DNA of 64,000 bases from Chrysogorgia sp. JL179-B06 (taxonomy: Eukaryota > Cnidaria > Anthozoa > Scleralcyonacea > Chrysogorgiidae): NCBI GenBank assembly GCA_035772405.1, contig JAYKKM010000209.1, forward strand, positions 2,212,001-2,276,000, given 5' to 3'. This document shows positions 54,135 through 63,810 of this stretch, piece by piece. A program made the position numbers and the translations under genes. How positions within the stretch are numbered: position 1 is the first letter of the stretch; each line of letters opens with the position of its first letter. The notes below the pieces were generated by a model. That model did no database searches, was not told the origin of the DNA, and worked only from the letters and a program-made list of their open reading frames with translations.

Positions 54135-54452
54135 TACAGTACTGCTCAGAAATAACCTAACACTGCGTTCGCGTTCCGAACGCGTTCCAAACGCGTTCCG
54201 AACATCATTGTGACTTCGCTTAAAAATGTAATGGGAAGACTTCGTTAATTTCTGACTTTAGTAAATTTCTAAACGGATTTAACTTGATCATTTGATTGCT
54301 GGACTGGTTATGGTATATGTTCACTAGACGAGATTAAAACAGAAAGTATATCGTTCGGAACGCGTTCGGAACGAGAATAGAACGCGTTCCGGTCGCGTTC
54401 CGAACGCGTTCCGAACGCGTTTTTCGTTAGGTTAATTCTGAGCAGTACTGTA
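54135..54452. mobile_element. Tc1/mariner-type MITE, 314 bp, TA-flanked
   Basis: TA (54135-54136) precedes CAGTACTGCTCAGAAATAAC. The right end is its inverse complement with one change, followed by TA (54451-54452). The inverted repeats are about 25 bp. Inside each end are repeated GCGTTCCGAACGCG palindromic units. The BEL/Pao integrase frame resumes with LRSCKDALWKRWSGEYLTAL when the MITE is removed, which confirms the boundaries. Confidence 0.85.
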
Positions 54453-54899
54453 CCTGCGGTCCTGCAAAGATGCTCTCTGGAAACGGTGGAGTGGCGAATA
54501 TCTAACAGCTCTGAGAGGCGTCAGTGCAACCGAGATGGTAAGTCACTGAATCTTGCTATTGGGGACGTTGTGATCATCCGCTCTGATGAAATAAATCGCG
54601 CAAAATGGCCGCTCGGTATCGCGGAGAAGTTATTTCCGGGATAACGTTGTTCGGCCGTGAAATTGTGCGGCAAGTCGCATCTCGAAAGGCCTGTATAACA
54701 TCTTTATCCCCTTGAGCTGTCGTGCGACAAACGTAATGATGGACAGATTGTTCTCAACCCCTAAACACCGTCCTTCCGCCCAAGGAGAGATGCAGCCACT
54801 GCAGCAAACATTAGAATGAGAGATGTGTTTCACCGTTTTGTTAATAACCTAAGTTTCCTCATTGTATGTGTCTCTCTGCAGGAGTCACATGGGGGAGTG
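54453..54899 (+). pseudogene. BEL/Pao 2 pol C-terminus
   Basis: Reads SCKDALWKRWSGEYLTALRG, then GDVVIIRSDEINRAKWPLGI, HLYPLELSC and FRPRRDAATAANIRMRD. These are the post-integrase blocks of BEL/Pao pol (DUF5641-like). Several stops and shifts are present. A purine run (GGGGGAG) precedes the LTR as a likely polypurine tract. Confidence 0.7.
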
Positions 54900-55102
54900 T
54901 GTCGGAAACTGTGGGTAGGGGCTGTGTTGATTTGATTAAGTTTGGTCGTTCAGGGATGTGATGGGATATATTAGTGAAAGCCAATCAGAAATGAACATTT
55001 ATTAGTACTTAAGATAGGTGTTCCATGTAATCAAATTGATGAAGCTTGAGACCTTTTTGGGTTTTTGTTTTTTGTTTTTTCATTCTCATTGTGTTCCTCA
55101 CA
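54900..55102 (+). repeat. 3' LTR of BEL/Pao 2
   Basis: Starts TGTCGGAAACTGTGGG after a polypurine run and ends TTCCTCACA, giving TG...CA boundaries. The last ~130 bp match 48117-48221. Confidence 0.65.
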
Positions 55103-55106
55103 GTTT

Positions 55107-55640
55107 TGTCAGATCTTGGTGGTTTAAAGATAGCAAAGAATGTGGTAGTTACCAATAAAGAAGAAGAGCTGTTGAAATTACAGCAAGAATACGAAAAATT
55201 GAAGCTTGATCAAGAAAATTAGTTGTTAGTGATGAAGTAACAAATAGAAAATATCCAGTCCAAACTGCATGGCGAATCCCCAAGCCAAGAAACAGTGCTG
55301 TGGGTGGCATGGAATCTAGCAAAGCGAGCAGTATAGAGAAACAACCATGATGCAACTGAGTAATCACAATTTACTAAGACAAGAGTTCAAGATATCTGGG
55401 CAAGTTGGAGATCCTGGATAGACAAACTAAATTTATTTCGCACCAAATTGATTCGGGTCTAAAGCGGAAGTACACAGAAGATGAAATAGTCGATGCGGTA
55501 ATTCGAGAAATATCTCCTCACACGAGTCTGCAAAGTTATGTCGAGATATTACCAAACGTTACTCTTCCACAACTTCGGAAAATAATGCGAATTAATTATC
55601 GTGAGAAAACCGCCTAACAACATGCCAGAAACTGAAAGAA
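55107..55640 (+). pseudogene. LTR-element gag, right half
   Basis: Pieces include GGLKIAKNVVVTNKEEELLK (near 55.11 kb), a frame with EFKISGQVGDPG (near 55.39 kb) and the open frame at 55405-55617: DRQTKFISHQIDSGLKRKYT, EDEIVDAVIREISPHTSLQS and LPQLRKIMRINYREKTA. This is a capsid-like gag region of a cnidarian-type LTR retrotransposon. The matching N-terminus appears at 47995-48120, so BEL/Pao 2 sits inside it. No protease or polymerase follows; hAT sequence begins instead. Confidence 0.6.
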
Positions 55641-55679
55641 GCTGCAATAAAAAAAGCATGGACTTGTCTATTGCTGTTA

Positions 55680-56400
55680 GTTTGATGTATTGCTATTGCA
55701 TCTATCTTCATCACTATTGCATCTTTGCAAGACCAATGGTCTGCATTAATGGAAAATGCTATTGCTCTCGCTATGACCTGGGGATCCTACACAAGCTTTA
55801 AGGTTCAGCATGTAAAGAAAGTAAAACCCTTCTTCGATGAGCTAACAAGCGATGATGTTCTTGCTGATCCAGAGAAAAGATTTACAGTAAATACTTTCTA
55901 TGTCATGATCGATCTCATTTTAAAACAGATTGGTGCGCTATGCTTCGATATTTGAACTAAACAACCAATTTTGTTGTTTGAATCCGAGGAATCTTAGAAT
56001 GGAAAAAGATGAGCTATTAAAATGTGCAAGAAAAATGGCAGATGAACACAGGGAAGACATAGGATCCAGTTTTCCGTACGATTTATTATCTTAGAGGAAT
56101 TTGGTCCAGAGCTCTCAAAATGCTCTTCCTCTGTCTCCATTAATTACTCTTGCTGGAACTGCAAATGTTTAGCAGATTACCAGAGATTGGACCTGCCTGT
56201 TTTCTTTTTCTCTCACTTCCCATTACTGTAGCTTCGGCGGAGCGCTCTTTCTCAAAACTTAAACTTATAAAAACATACTTGAGATCAACGATGAGTCCGG
56301 AGCATCTTTCAGGTTTGGCCTTACTGTCAATTGAATGAGAAGATGGATATCAATACTTTAATTGACCAATTTGCGAGTAGAAGCAGCAGGAGGGTTTGGG
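55680..56400 (+). pseudogene. hAT transposase C-terminal fragment (hAT-2)
   Basis: Reads KPFFDELTSDDVLADPEKRF then TVNTFYVMIDLILKQI, and after shifts LFLSLPITVASAERSFSKLK and LIKTYLRSTMSPEHLSGLAL. The C-terminal AERSFSKLK-x-IK-x-YLRSTM block is the hAT dimerisation domain of ZMYM-type transposases. It ends with INTLIDQFASRSSRR. The catalytic N-terminal half is absent. Confidence 0.8.
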
Positions 56401-56849
56401 TTTCTTATCGACCTGGGCAGGGACCCCCAAGTCATAGCCCATGGCCCCCTTGATCCCTACTTGCGCCACTGTGTACTGCATTCATATGGAACATGGTGTT
56501 CTGTTCACACTTGAAGGTATTCAAAACCTGGTTCTGTACTTTCAGAATATTTTACCTCAAGAAGTTTCGCCATTGAAATTAAAGGTGTCAATATTTATTT
56601 AAGTGGATCTAGTACAGCGATCGTGCTTGCGCTCACCCACATGCTGCAAAGTTCGTTCTGCCAGCAATCGCGCTAGTCATATGGAAATCAGTTATACTTT
56701 ACCAATGCAACCAATTTCCAAACCTAACACTCTTTGATCATGATCATATCAGGGTCAAATGAGCCACAACGCCCTCTAAAACTTTGATTGTGTCCATTTG
56801 GGGCGAGGAGGAAATTATCGATCGTGCGTTAGAGATATATCGGCTGACG
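56401..56849. other. No recognisable gene
   Basis: Spacer with no supported feature. The last 20 bp (AGAGATATATCGGCTGACG) are mirrored beyond the other end of the adjoining MITE. Confidence 0.4.
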
Positions 56850-57493
56850 TTTCATATAAATATCCCGAATTTAAAACAGTCCTAATCTTAGTTTAGTTTA
56901 ATGAATTTGTCACAATATATTTACAAGTTACTATTAATACAAAAACTACATACAAATACAACGAATAAGACAGGTGTGACAGGAGAAAGGAACAGGACTT
57001 ACATCCCAATTGACACCTGACCCCTTAATTGGTAGATACAATTGGATTTTGGACTTATTGGACATAGCCAGGGAGGCTATAGGCAGGTAGTTGAATAGAG
57101 TACATTTTGTGGAGACTGTACTTAAATAGAGCGAGAGAATTGTAGGATTTGAGACCTAATAAAAAACGATTTCTGGAAGTAGTCCTGTTTGTTTTATAAT
57201 TAAATTAAAGTTATTAGGATCATAGTTTCGAGATTTGTATTTTGTTTCAAAAGTGCTTAAATAATTGTAAACGTCGGCAGAGATGAGACCCTTTCGAGAT
57301 TTGAAGATTAATGTCAAGTCGGAGATCTCTCTACGAAACTCTAGTGGGATGAGGTTTGTTTTGGTTAATCTTTCAGCGTATGATTAACCTTACACCTAAC
57401 TCTCACGATAATGCTTTATTTTAGAAACAGCTGATTTTAATTTAGAATTTTACTACCAATAGTCTGTGACGTCATTTCGGGATTTATATGAAA
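56850..57493. mobile_element. MITE copy B (reverse of copy A), split by a LINE
   Basis: Left part 56850-56893 (TTTCATATAAATATCCCGAA, then TTTAAAACAGTCCTAA) and right part about 57385-57493 (GCTTTATTTTAGAAACAGCT to GGGATTTATATGAAA) together match copy A (9689-9833) in reverse. A LINE fragment of about 490 bp lies between them. Flanking sequence continues the inverted symmetry for about 20 bp, so the true ends may be further out. Confidence 0.65.
56895..57384 (-). pseudogene. LINE reverse-transcriptase C-terminus and 3' end inside MITE B
   Basis: The minus strand reads LIPLEFRREISDLTLIFKSR and KGLISADVYNYL, the usual end of a CR1/L2-type polymerase (LPLE-x-RRE-x-x-DL-x-x-x-FK). About 250 bp of 3' UTR follow towards lower coordinates. 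It is 5' truncated. Finding it inside the MITE dates the MITE as older. Confidence 0.6.
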
Positions 57494-57724
57494 CTTCACA
57501 CGATATATCTCAGCAAACGCAGAACTACCACGCTTTCCTCTGAAGCAGACTTGGTTGAACCGCCCGGTCGCAAAATTGATGATGAAGACGATGAGGATAA
57601 CCTGGACAGTGAAGATGAACGCTTAGTCGACGAATTAATGGTTTTTAATGTTGACGATGGTAGCAGTGATGTTCGAGATTCAGTAAATTTTGATACTGAT
57701 TCTTTTCAGATTTTTTGTAAATAG
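57488..57724 (+). CDS. Unassigned acidic small reading frame
   Basis: 78 codons starting at an ATG that overlaps the MITE terminal repeat. It is strongly acidic in the middle (KIDDEDDEDNLDSEDERLVD). Not recognised; it may be the N-terminus of a transposase (piggyBac proteins start similarly) or chance. No partner exon is seen. Confidence 0.2.
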   Translation: MKLHTIYLSKRRTTTLSSEADLVEPPGRKIDDEDDEDNLDSEDERLVDELMVFNVDDGSSDVRDSVNFDTDSFQIFCK

Positions 57725-58315
57725 ATGTCTTTTGTTCTTTGTATGCCATGACTCCTTGTAAACTCGCACGTCTGTTGCGTGTCCTTTTAATGACTATTAT
57801 TATTATTATGCATTGGCGGATTTAAAGTACGTCAAACACGTCGCGTGATGAAGTGAAAATTTGTCACAGTAAAAGAATAAAGGAAAATTACATATTCTAT
57901 CACTCACCAATGTGTTTGGCATTGCCTATCAATTTATATTGTTTATTTTTCACTTTTCATGACCACAAGACGAATTAACTAATGACATATGGAACTTGTT
58001 TCGGAAAGCTCCAGCCTGCTTCATTTCTGGGAAGCCGACATGCTACTTGCAGATATTTGCATTTACGAATATTTCTTTAACTAGCATAATTACTCCATCA
58101 TCACTTACATTTGTTTCATCTGCTCCATGCAAGATAGTTCCTTCATCTTTGCAACCTTGCTATTTCCTCTGCCACTAATTTAACATCTCCATTACCAAGT
58201 ACTATAGTCAGTACTCCTGTTTGTTCTGAACCTATCCATGTAACTTTTGATCAGAGAAATTAGTTTGATGTTGCTTTCTTCAGAGAGAAAGTAAATAGTA
58301 TTAAGAACTCTGAAA
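57725..58315. other. No firmly supported gene
   Basis: Contains a short frame (57996-58178) without recognisable similarity. It may be the eroded 5' part of the next hAT fragment. Confidence 0.3.
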
Positions 58316-58319
58316 TTGA

Positions 58320-59260
58320 GTCTGGTCAAAAATCTTTTTGTTCCCAATGAATTATACTCACTTCCTAAGTCGAATGGCAGACGTTTCCATGGTAACAGGC
58401 TTAAGACATTCATGGCTTTGTTATTCACCTAGTTTAGATGGTGGGTTTTGTCTTCCTTGTGTTTTGTTTGATAGATTCCCTGGAAAATTATCAAAGATTA
58501 GGAAACTTTTTTGTGAACCTGAATTATTGGCCTGATGCTAAATCTTGTTTTACCAGACATTCTCATGTAAGGTGTTTGGTCTTCATCGTGACACAATTTT
58601 AATTTTCTCAGGGTTTTTAGATAGTATATCTGGAAAAATATACCCTATTGATGTCATGATTGACACAAATCTAAGAGAAACAATTTCTGAGAACAGGAAA
58701 AAACTGGTCCCCATTGTTGATACAATTATTCTCTGTGGTCGATTAGGGTTGCCCCTGAGAGGCCATAGAGATGATTCCCAGAACCATCCAGAGCCTGACG
58801 AATATTCTGATGGTGGTGTGGGAAATCTTATTGAACTTCGTATCCATGCTGGGGATGTTACCGTACAGTCCCATCTTAGCCATTGTAACAAAAATGCTTC
58901 TTATACCTCTAACAAACCACAGAAAATAGAATAATTAAGTGTTGTGGCCAAGTTATTAGTGAGCAAATACTTGCTGAGGTAAAGAAGAGTGTACTTTATT
59001 CCATTCTTGCTGATGAAACGTCAAATTGTTCAAATAAAGAACAAATGTCGCTAGTGTTATGCTTTGTTGATGAGGAATTCAATGTAAGGGAGGAATTACT
59101 TCGCATTATTAATGGCAAGGAAGGTTTGTTGTGTCGGAGAAGGATCTGTTTCATAAAAACATGTTTGAAAACATTAAAAGAAATGCCCCGGTGCTGTCAG
59201 ATCACGGTAAATGTTGGTAGTAGTGATACCCCATCTGGCGGATTCATAATTATTAGGTAA
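58320..59260 (+). pseudogene. hAT transposase N-terminal and catalytic fragment (hAT-3)
   Basis: Starts with a TTF-type zinc-finger remnant: WLCYSPSLDGGFCLPCVLFD and RFPGKLSKI (58338-58535). Then IDTNLRETISENRKKLVPIV, DTIILCGRLGLPLRGHRDDS and NLIELRIHAGDVTVQSHLSH (58545-58934). Next come SILADETSNCSNKEQMSLVL and CFVDEEFNVREELL, the first catalytic Asp region (ADE-x-x-x-CSNKEQ). The frame is broken at least four times and the rest of the transposase is missing. It belongs to the same family as hAT-1 and hAT-4. Confidence 0.75.
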
Positions 59261-59269
59261 ATTGAATTT

Positions 59270-60270
59270 TTAACAAGCTTTTTCAAATTTTGATGTCATG
59301 ACTTCTTGCGAACCTACACGACCTTTAAACCTTCCGGGATCCCTAATCCTAGCTTGTCCATATCTCCTGTGTACCTTTAACTCCATAACTGCTACCTTTC
59401 CGTTTTCATTGTGAAGTAAAGAAAGAAATTTAAATGGCTGAGAGCGAATATGTCGTGCATCAAATAATAAATAATAAAAACAACACCAATTGTCTATGGA
59501 AGGCCATCCAAACCTATTATCTGTAAATTTGTTCGAATGGTTGTCAAAGACCAAGTTATCCAATTACGAAGACAAGCAAGTAAAGTCAAACCTGAAGCTA
59601 TTGGCCTCTCGTCAGATGTTTCTCTCTCTCTCTGGTGTTTTAGTCATGGAACATCTTACGCCAGCCAAAAGCACAGAATCTCCTCGCCGAGGTGAAGCTA
59701 AATGGTATCAAAAGCAGCATAATTTCAAGTTCTGTTGGGTGATAGACTTAAATATATTTAAGATAGACTGAAGACAGTCATCACATCCTTATCTACAGTT
59801 CAAGTGATCTGGAACAAGCCAAAGATGATATCCCTACCACCAACTCCCACGTTATACAGAATATGACTATGAAACCGAAAAGAGAAAATATGCAAAATGT
59901 TTTGTAGTCCTGCATTGACAAGCCCAAAGAAAACGACCCCTCCATCATCATTTCCCAAGTCTGTGCCATTAAGTTCTCTACATCAACTGGGTAAGGTTAT
60001 ACCTCCTAAATGCAACCAGGACATAATGGAGCTATATTTAGAAGAGTTTTTGGTCGAAAAAAGAGTGGCAGGCTCCAATTTCAGTGAAAATATCTGAGCA
60101 AGAAGCCTTGTGGGGCATTCCGAAATGCCTTCGAAGCACAAGCAACGAGTGGCCTTAAACGTTACAATCTTCATACAATCAAATATATAGAGGAACTATT
60201 TGGTTCTTTGGATAACCATACGTGAAAATCTGTAGAGATGCAGTCTTTAACAAAAAGGGCTAGATTCGCC
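59270..60270. other. Unassigned sequence with short frames
   Basis: Plus-strand frames (59490-59771, 59897-60097) and overlapping minus-strand frames show no recognised family. A P/S/T-rich stretch (SPKKTTPPSSFPKSVPLSSL) near 59.93 kb could be part of a lost exon. Confidence 0.3.
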
Positions 60271-60277
60271 CCTGGCC

Positions 60278-60720
60278 ATGTACTCCCGCAGTCTTACAAG
60301 CATTGAGCTGCACATGCATGCTCTATATTATACTTACCACCCATTGGTTGAGCAGCAGTATAATAATGGTACATTTACAGATGAAGCAAATGCCTTTGCT
60401 ATGTGTTTGTCTGAAAATGCAATGGATCATGTGACAAGAGAAGATAGACCAAAGGCTGTTGTTGCAGAAGCTTACAATAATGCTCATAACCATCAATATT
60501 CCTCATTTTTATGTCTTTCACTATCGAGTGTTATCAAACTTCCCATCGAATCATACCATCCAATTTATTTCTAAGAGCCAGCAAAATCCAGATGATACTA
60601 ACCCTCAAGAACAGGTTGATGCCCTTTCTTGCATGTTCAACTGTACCATTTTGCCAAGAGAAGCAAATGGAGATGATATTCAAATTTAGCGAATACACCT
60701 TTTTCGATGTGCTTCATTAC
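60278..60720 (+). pseudogene. Unassigned coding-like remnant
   Basis: Two overlapping frames look codon-biased: 60278-60574 (QQYNNGTFTDEANAFAMCLS, ENAMDHVTREDRPKAVVAEA) and 60459-60689 (NPDDTNPQEQVDALSCMFN). They may be one protein with a shift near 60.55 kb. The family is unknown. Confidence 0.25.
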
Positions 60721-60959
60721 CTATAGACTATGTTGAGACAACAGCAATTCCTACAACTAAAAATCATTATGTTGCCCTTTGCCAGTCAAGAAGATTTTGT
60801 CATTAAGCCATTATTTCCAAGTGTTTGTTTTGATTCAGCTGAACCATCCAGTAATCCCTATCCCTTAGTCAACAACATTTTAAATATTCTGCTTTATCCC
60901 AAATAAATTCAAAAAAACATGTCCAATGGTTTGATATCAATAGCAACACACAATTGATA

Positions 60960-61441
60960 TCAATAGCAACACACTACCACTTCCAAGGGAGACGGGCAGA
61001 ATAACGCGATCTTCTGATAATCAAGATGTGACAACATTTGTCCCAAAGAAATGCATAACCCTAACACGTCAACGATCATTCTTCATACGTGTATGCAGAG
61101 TGTGGAACACTTTACCAGACTCATTGTAATAATTTAAAACCAAATTGTATAATTACTATAATTGTGCGCTCTATCATTTTTATGTGACCGACAACCCTAG
61201 GACATGGAAATCAGTTTGTGCAAAATGTAATACTGCACGTAGTCTTAACAGCCCTCTGACCTTGTTGCACAAGTTTTGTATTTAGCATGTAATAATAGTT
61301 TTGTATTAATAGTTTTGTCTGTTATTTGTTTTGAGGACCACAGTAATTGGTTAAACTGTATTTATTGTTGATAATGTTTTTAATGTTTTTACTGTATGTA
61401 GACTGTAGGCAAAGTTTATTAAAATAAAAATAAAAATAAAA
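60960..61441 (+). pseudogene. LINE 3'-end fragment with A-rich tail
   Basis: The plus strand reads RITRSSDNQDVTTFVPKK then TRQRSFFIRVCRVWNTLPDS and a stop. This is the end of a LINE polymerase (QRSFF-x-R-x-x-R-x-WN-x-LP). A UTR of about 300 bp ends in an (AAAAT)n tail at 61417-61441. It is 5' truncated. Confidence 0.7.
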
Positions 61442-61479
61442 TCTCGATTTGCTAATGATATTGGCAATTTTGTCAACTC

Positions 61480-63045
61480 GACTACTCCGTTAACTGATGA
61501 ACCAACATATGTTTCCTGTGAATGAGTTTAACAGAAAGTTTTGTCATCCATGGTTGACATACTCAGAGGTTCTTGGTGGTGGTGAAAGCACACATAATGC
61601 CAGCAAACTAAACAAACTCTATAAAGCTCCTTTGACCTCCTGGAGTGTAGCACCACACAGGTGCCGTGATCACTCTGAAAAATCACCACTTAATAAAACC
61701 TCCACCATACGTGCATCACAGTTCAAATTATTTATGGAGCAAACGTCGACACCCATTGATGTACAGCTTGATGACTTAAAAAGAAAGCAAATTCAGAGAA
61801 CAGAAAAACTAATACCATTGTTGAAACCATCATTCTTTGTGGTAGACAAAATATTCCTCTACGAGGTCATAGAGACGACTCAAAATACCTTGTCGCTGAT
61901 AATGTAAATCCTGGCAATTTTCAAGAAATTTTAAAGTATGGAGCAAAGTGTGCAGGTGTTTCAGTGCAACATATAGATCTAAAACCATGCAAAATCGGGT
62001 AATCTGCATGCAGTCAGGAGCAATTGGTAAGAAATATGATGGACCATGTTCGTGTTGCTTCTGAGTTTTTTAACTTTCCCCAAAACGCTTTGATTTATTT
62101 GTTAAGACCACAAAGGAACTGCTTCCCAAAGCATGTCATAGTCATCTTATTGACGTATGTCGCACTAGATGGTTTGGGTGTTTTTATTGGTCTTTCTTGC
62201 TGTTGTTCGATGCTTTGAGCGGATTAAAGACAATGCAGATCGCAATTGGAATTATGAATCGACACAGAAAGCCTGTACTACAGTACTGTTGCTTTTCAGT
62301 TTATTGTAACCCTGGTTATTGTCTCAAGATGCCTGGAAGTAACCGACCCCTTACTAAACAACTACAGTCTTCTTCCATTGATGCTTTTTCGGCACGAGAA
62401 AAAGTGCCTAATTTGTGGTTCCAAGAAGCAGCAGGCATTGCCGAGAGTGTTGGTACAATGCCAGCAAAACCAAAGACAATAAGTAGACAAATGCATTGAG
62501 CAAATATGCCTGCAGAATCAGTTTCAGAATATTATCATTGGGTAATATCAATTCCTTTTTTGGATAATCTTACCACACAAAACCAAACCTGCTTTGATGT
62601 CATGGATGCAGCCTATGGTTTGCCAAAGAATGTTGTCACATTCAAATTGGAATACCAAATTTTCTGAGTTTCTTGAGATATACAAAGATGATCTTCCAGA
62701 ATCACACTCACCACTGAATTGGAAAGGTGGAGTGAGAGATGCCGCTTGGCTGACAGTGCACTTCCATCCACACTTACTGATGTTTTGCCACTTGTGGACA
62801 AAATATCCTTTCCCGAATGTCTACACAGCACTTATAATTTTTGCTGCAATACCTGTCACCACTTGTACATGCGAGCGATCTATATCTGGTATACGATGAC
62901 TAAAAACATTTCTACGGAATTCAATGTCAGAAGGCCGATTAAAAGGACTGGCTTTACTAAATGTTCATTGGGAAATGCATCTCAATGCAAACGAGGTCAT
63001 TGACAGATTTGCAGACAAACATCAGAGAATGATGCTCAGTAATAA
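61480..63045 (+). pseudogene. hAT transposase fragment (hAT-4), internally deleted
   Basis: The N-terminal part (61497-61907) has NRKFCHPWLTYSEVLGG, SQFKLFMEQTSTPIDVQLDD and KLIPLLKPSFFVVDK, then in another frame RGHRDDSKYLVADNVNPGNF. The middle is reduced to scraps (61.98-62.5 kb). The C-terminal part (62594-63045) has FLEIYKDDLPESHSPLNWKG, IIFAAIPVTTCTCERSISGI and MSEGRLKGLALLNVHWEMHL, the hAT dimerisation block (here CERSIS). The catalytic region is missing. It is joined directly to a Ulp1-like fragment. Confidence 0.75.
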
Positions 63046-63080
63046 GTACTGTACAGTAACAATAATAAGAGTGCCAGAGA

Positions 63081-63378
63081 AAACAACCAAACACCTGTCC
63101 CTACTTTCTGGGTGGTTTGCCAACAATGACAACACATTAAGACTTGACTTTATCAACATGCAGAAACAGAAAGGTTGTAATGACTGTGGCCTTTTTGCTA
63201 TAGCAATTGCAACAATTTTGTGCCACAACATGGATCCATTAGCACTGACATTCAACCAAGGAAAGACCTGGATGCCTGCTTTGTGTTAGGCAGGCTTGAC
63301 CCATTTCCAGCATGGAAAAGGACAGTTATAAAAAATATCAAGTACAGTGAACAGATTCTGCAACGGTTTTGTAATTAG
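63081..63378 (+). pseudogene. Ulp1-type (C48) cysteine protease C-terminal fragment
   Basis: Reads LSGWFANNDNTLRLDFINMQ, then KQKGCNDCGLFAIAIATILC and HNMDPLALTFNQ, and after a shift GLDPFPAWKRTVIKNIKYSE. NDCGLFAIA carries the catalytic Cys of C48 SUMO-protease-like domains, preceded by the conserved Gln region. The His and Asp blocks upstream are absent. Such domains are often carried by DNA transposons, so this is probably transposon cargo rather than a host protease. Confidence 0.6.
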
Positions 63379-63810
63379 TGAGTGTATAAATAACAAGTTG
63401 TGTGCCCATTACTAGGGCATTGCTGTGCAAACTATCTGATAAAATCTAAAAGCAACGTTTAGCAGATACGCTATGTACACAAAAAGTTGTGTTGTTTGGT
63501 CATACCTCTTTACACTATTTCAAACTTCACTTGTGCTGTGTTTATTTAAACAAAGTTAAGTTGTGTTTTATTGGACACAGTTACGTTTTGTTATTTTTTG
63601 ACCAATTGTTCTGTGTATTTTAACAATAGTCATGGAATTTGGGGAAACACCAACTAAGGTACAATATTATAATGCTAAGCGTTTGACCTATCGTGAACTG
63701 AGCAGTTATTTTGCTGTTATGAAGGCCTGAGTTCACAGATTAAAATCTCAGCAACAATACCGGAGTAAGTGGTGTTTCTACAAATTATATTTGTTAATAT
63801 ATTTGTTATG
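63379..63810. other. No recognisable gene
   Basis: AT-rich spacer without supported features. Confidence 0.4.

Larger units (their letters stand above)
48117..55102 (+). mobile_element. BEL/Pao element 2, carrying nested insertions
   Basis: Components in order: partial 5' LTR (48117-48221), leader, gag start (48337), zinc knuckles (51.27-51.48 kb), aspartic protease (52.93 kb), protease-linked region, integrase (53.5-54.85 kb) and 3' LTR (54900-55102). The LTRs share AGCCAATCAGAAATGAACAT and TCATTGTGTTC near their ends. Nested inside are a piggyBac relic (about 48.6-51.0 kb), two TTAA MITEs and a TA-flanked MITE. Reverse transcriptase and RNase H are deleted. Confidence 0.75.
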
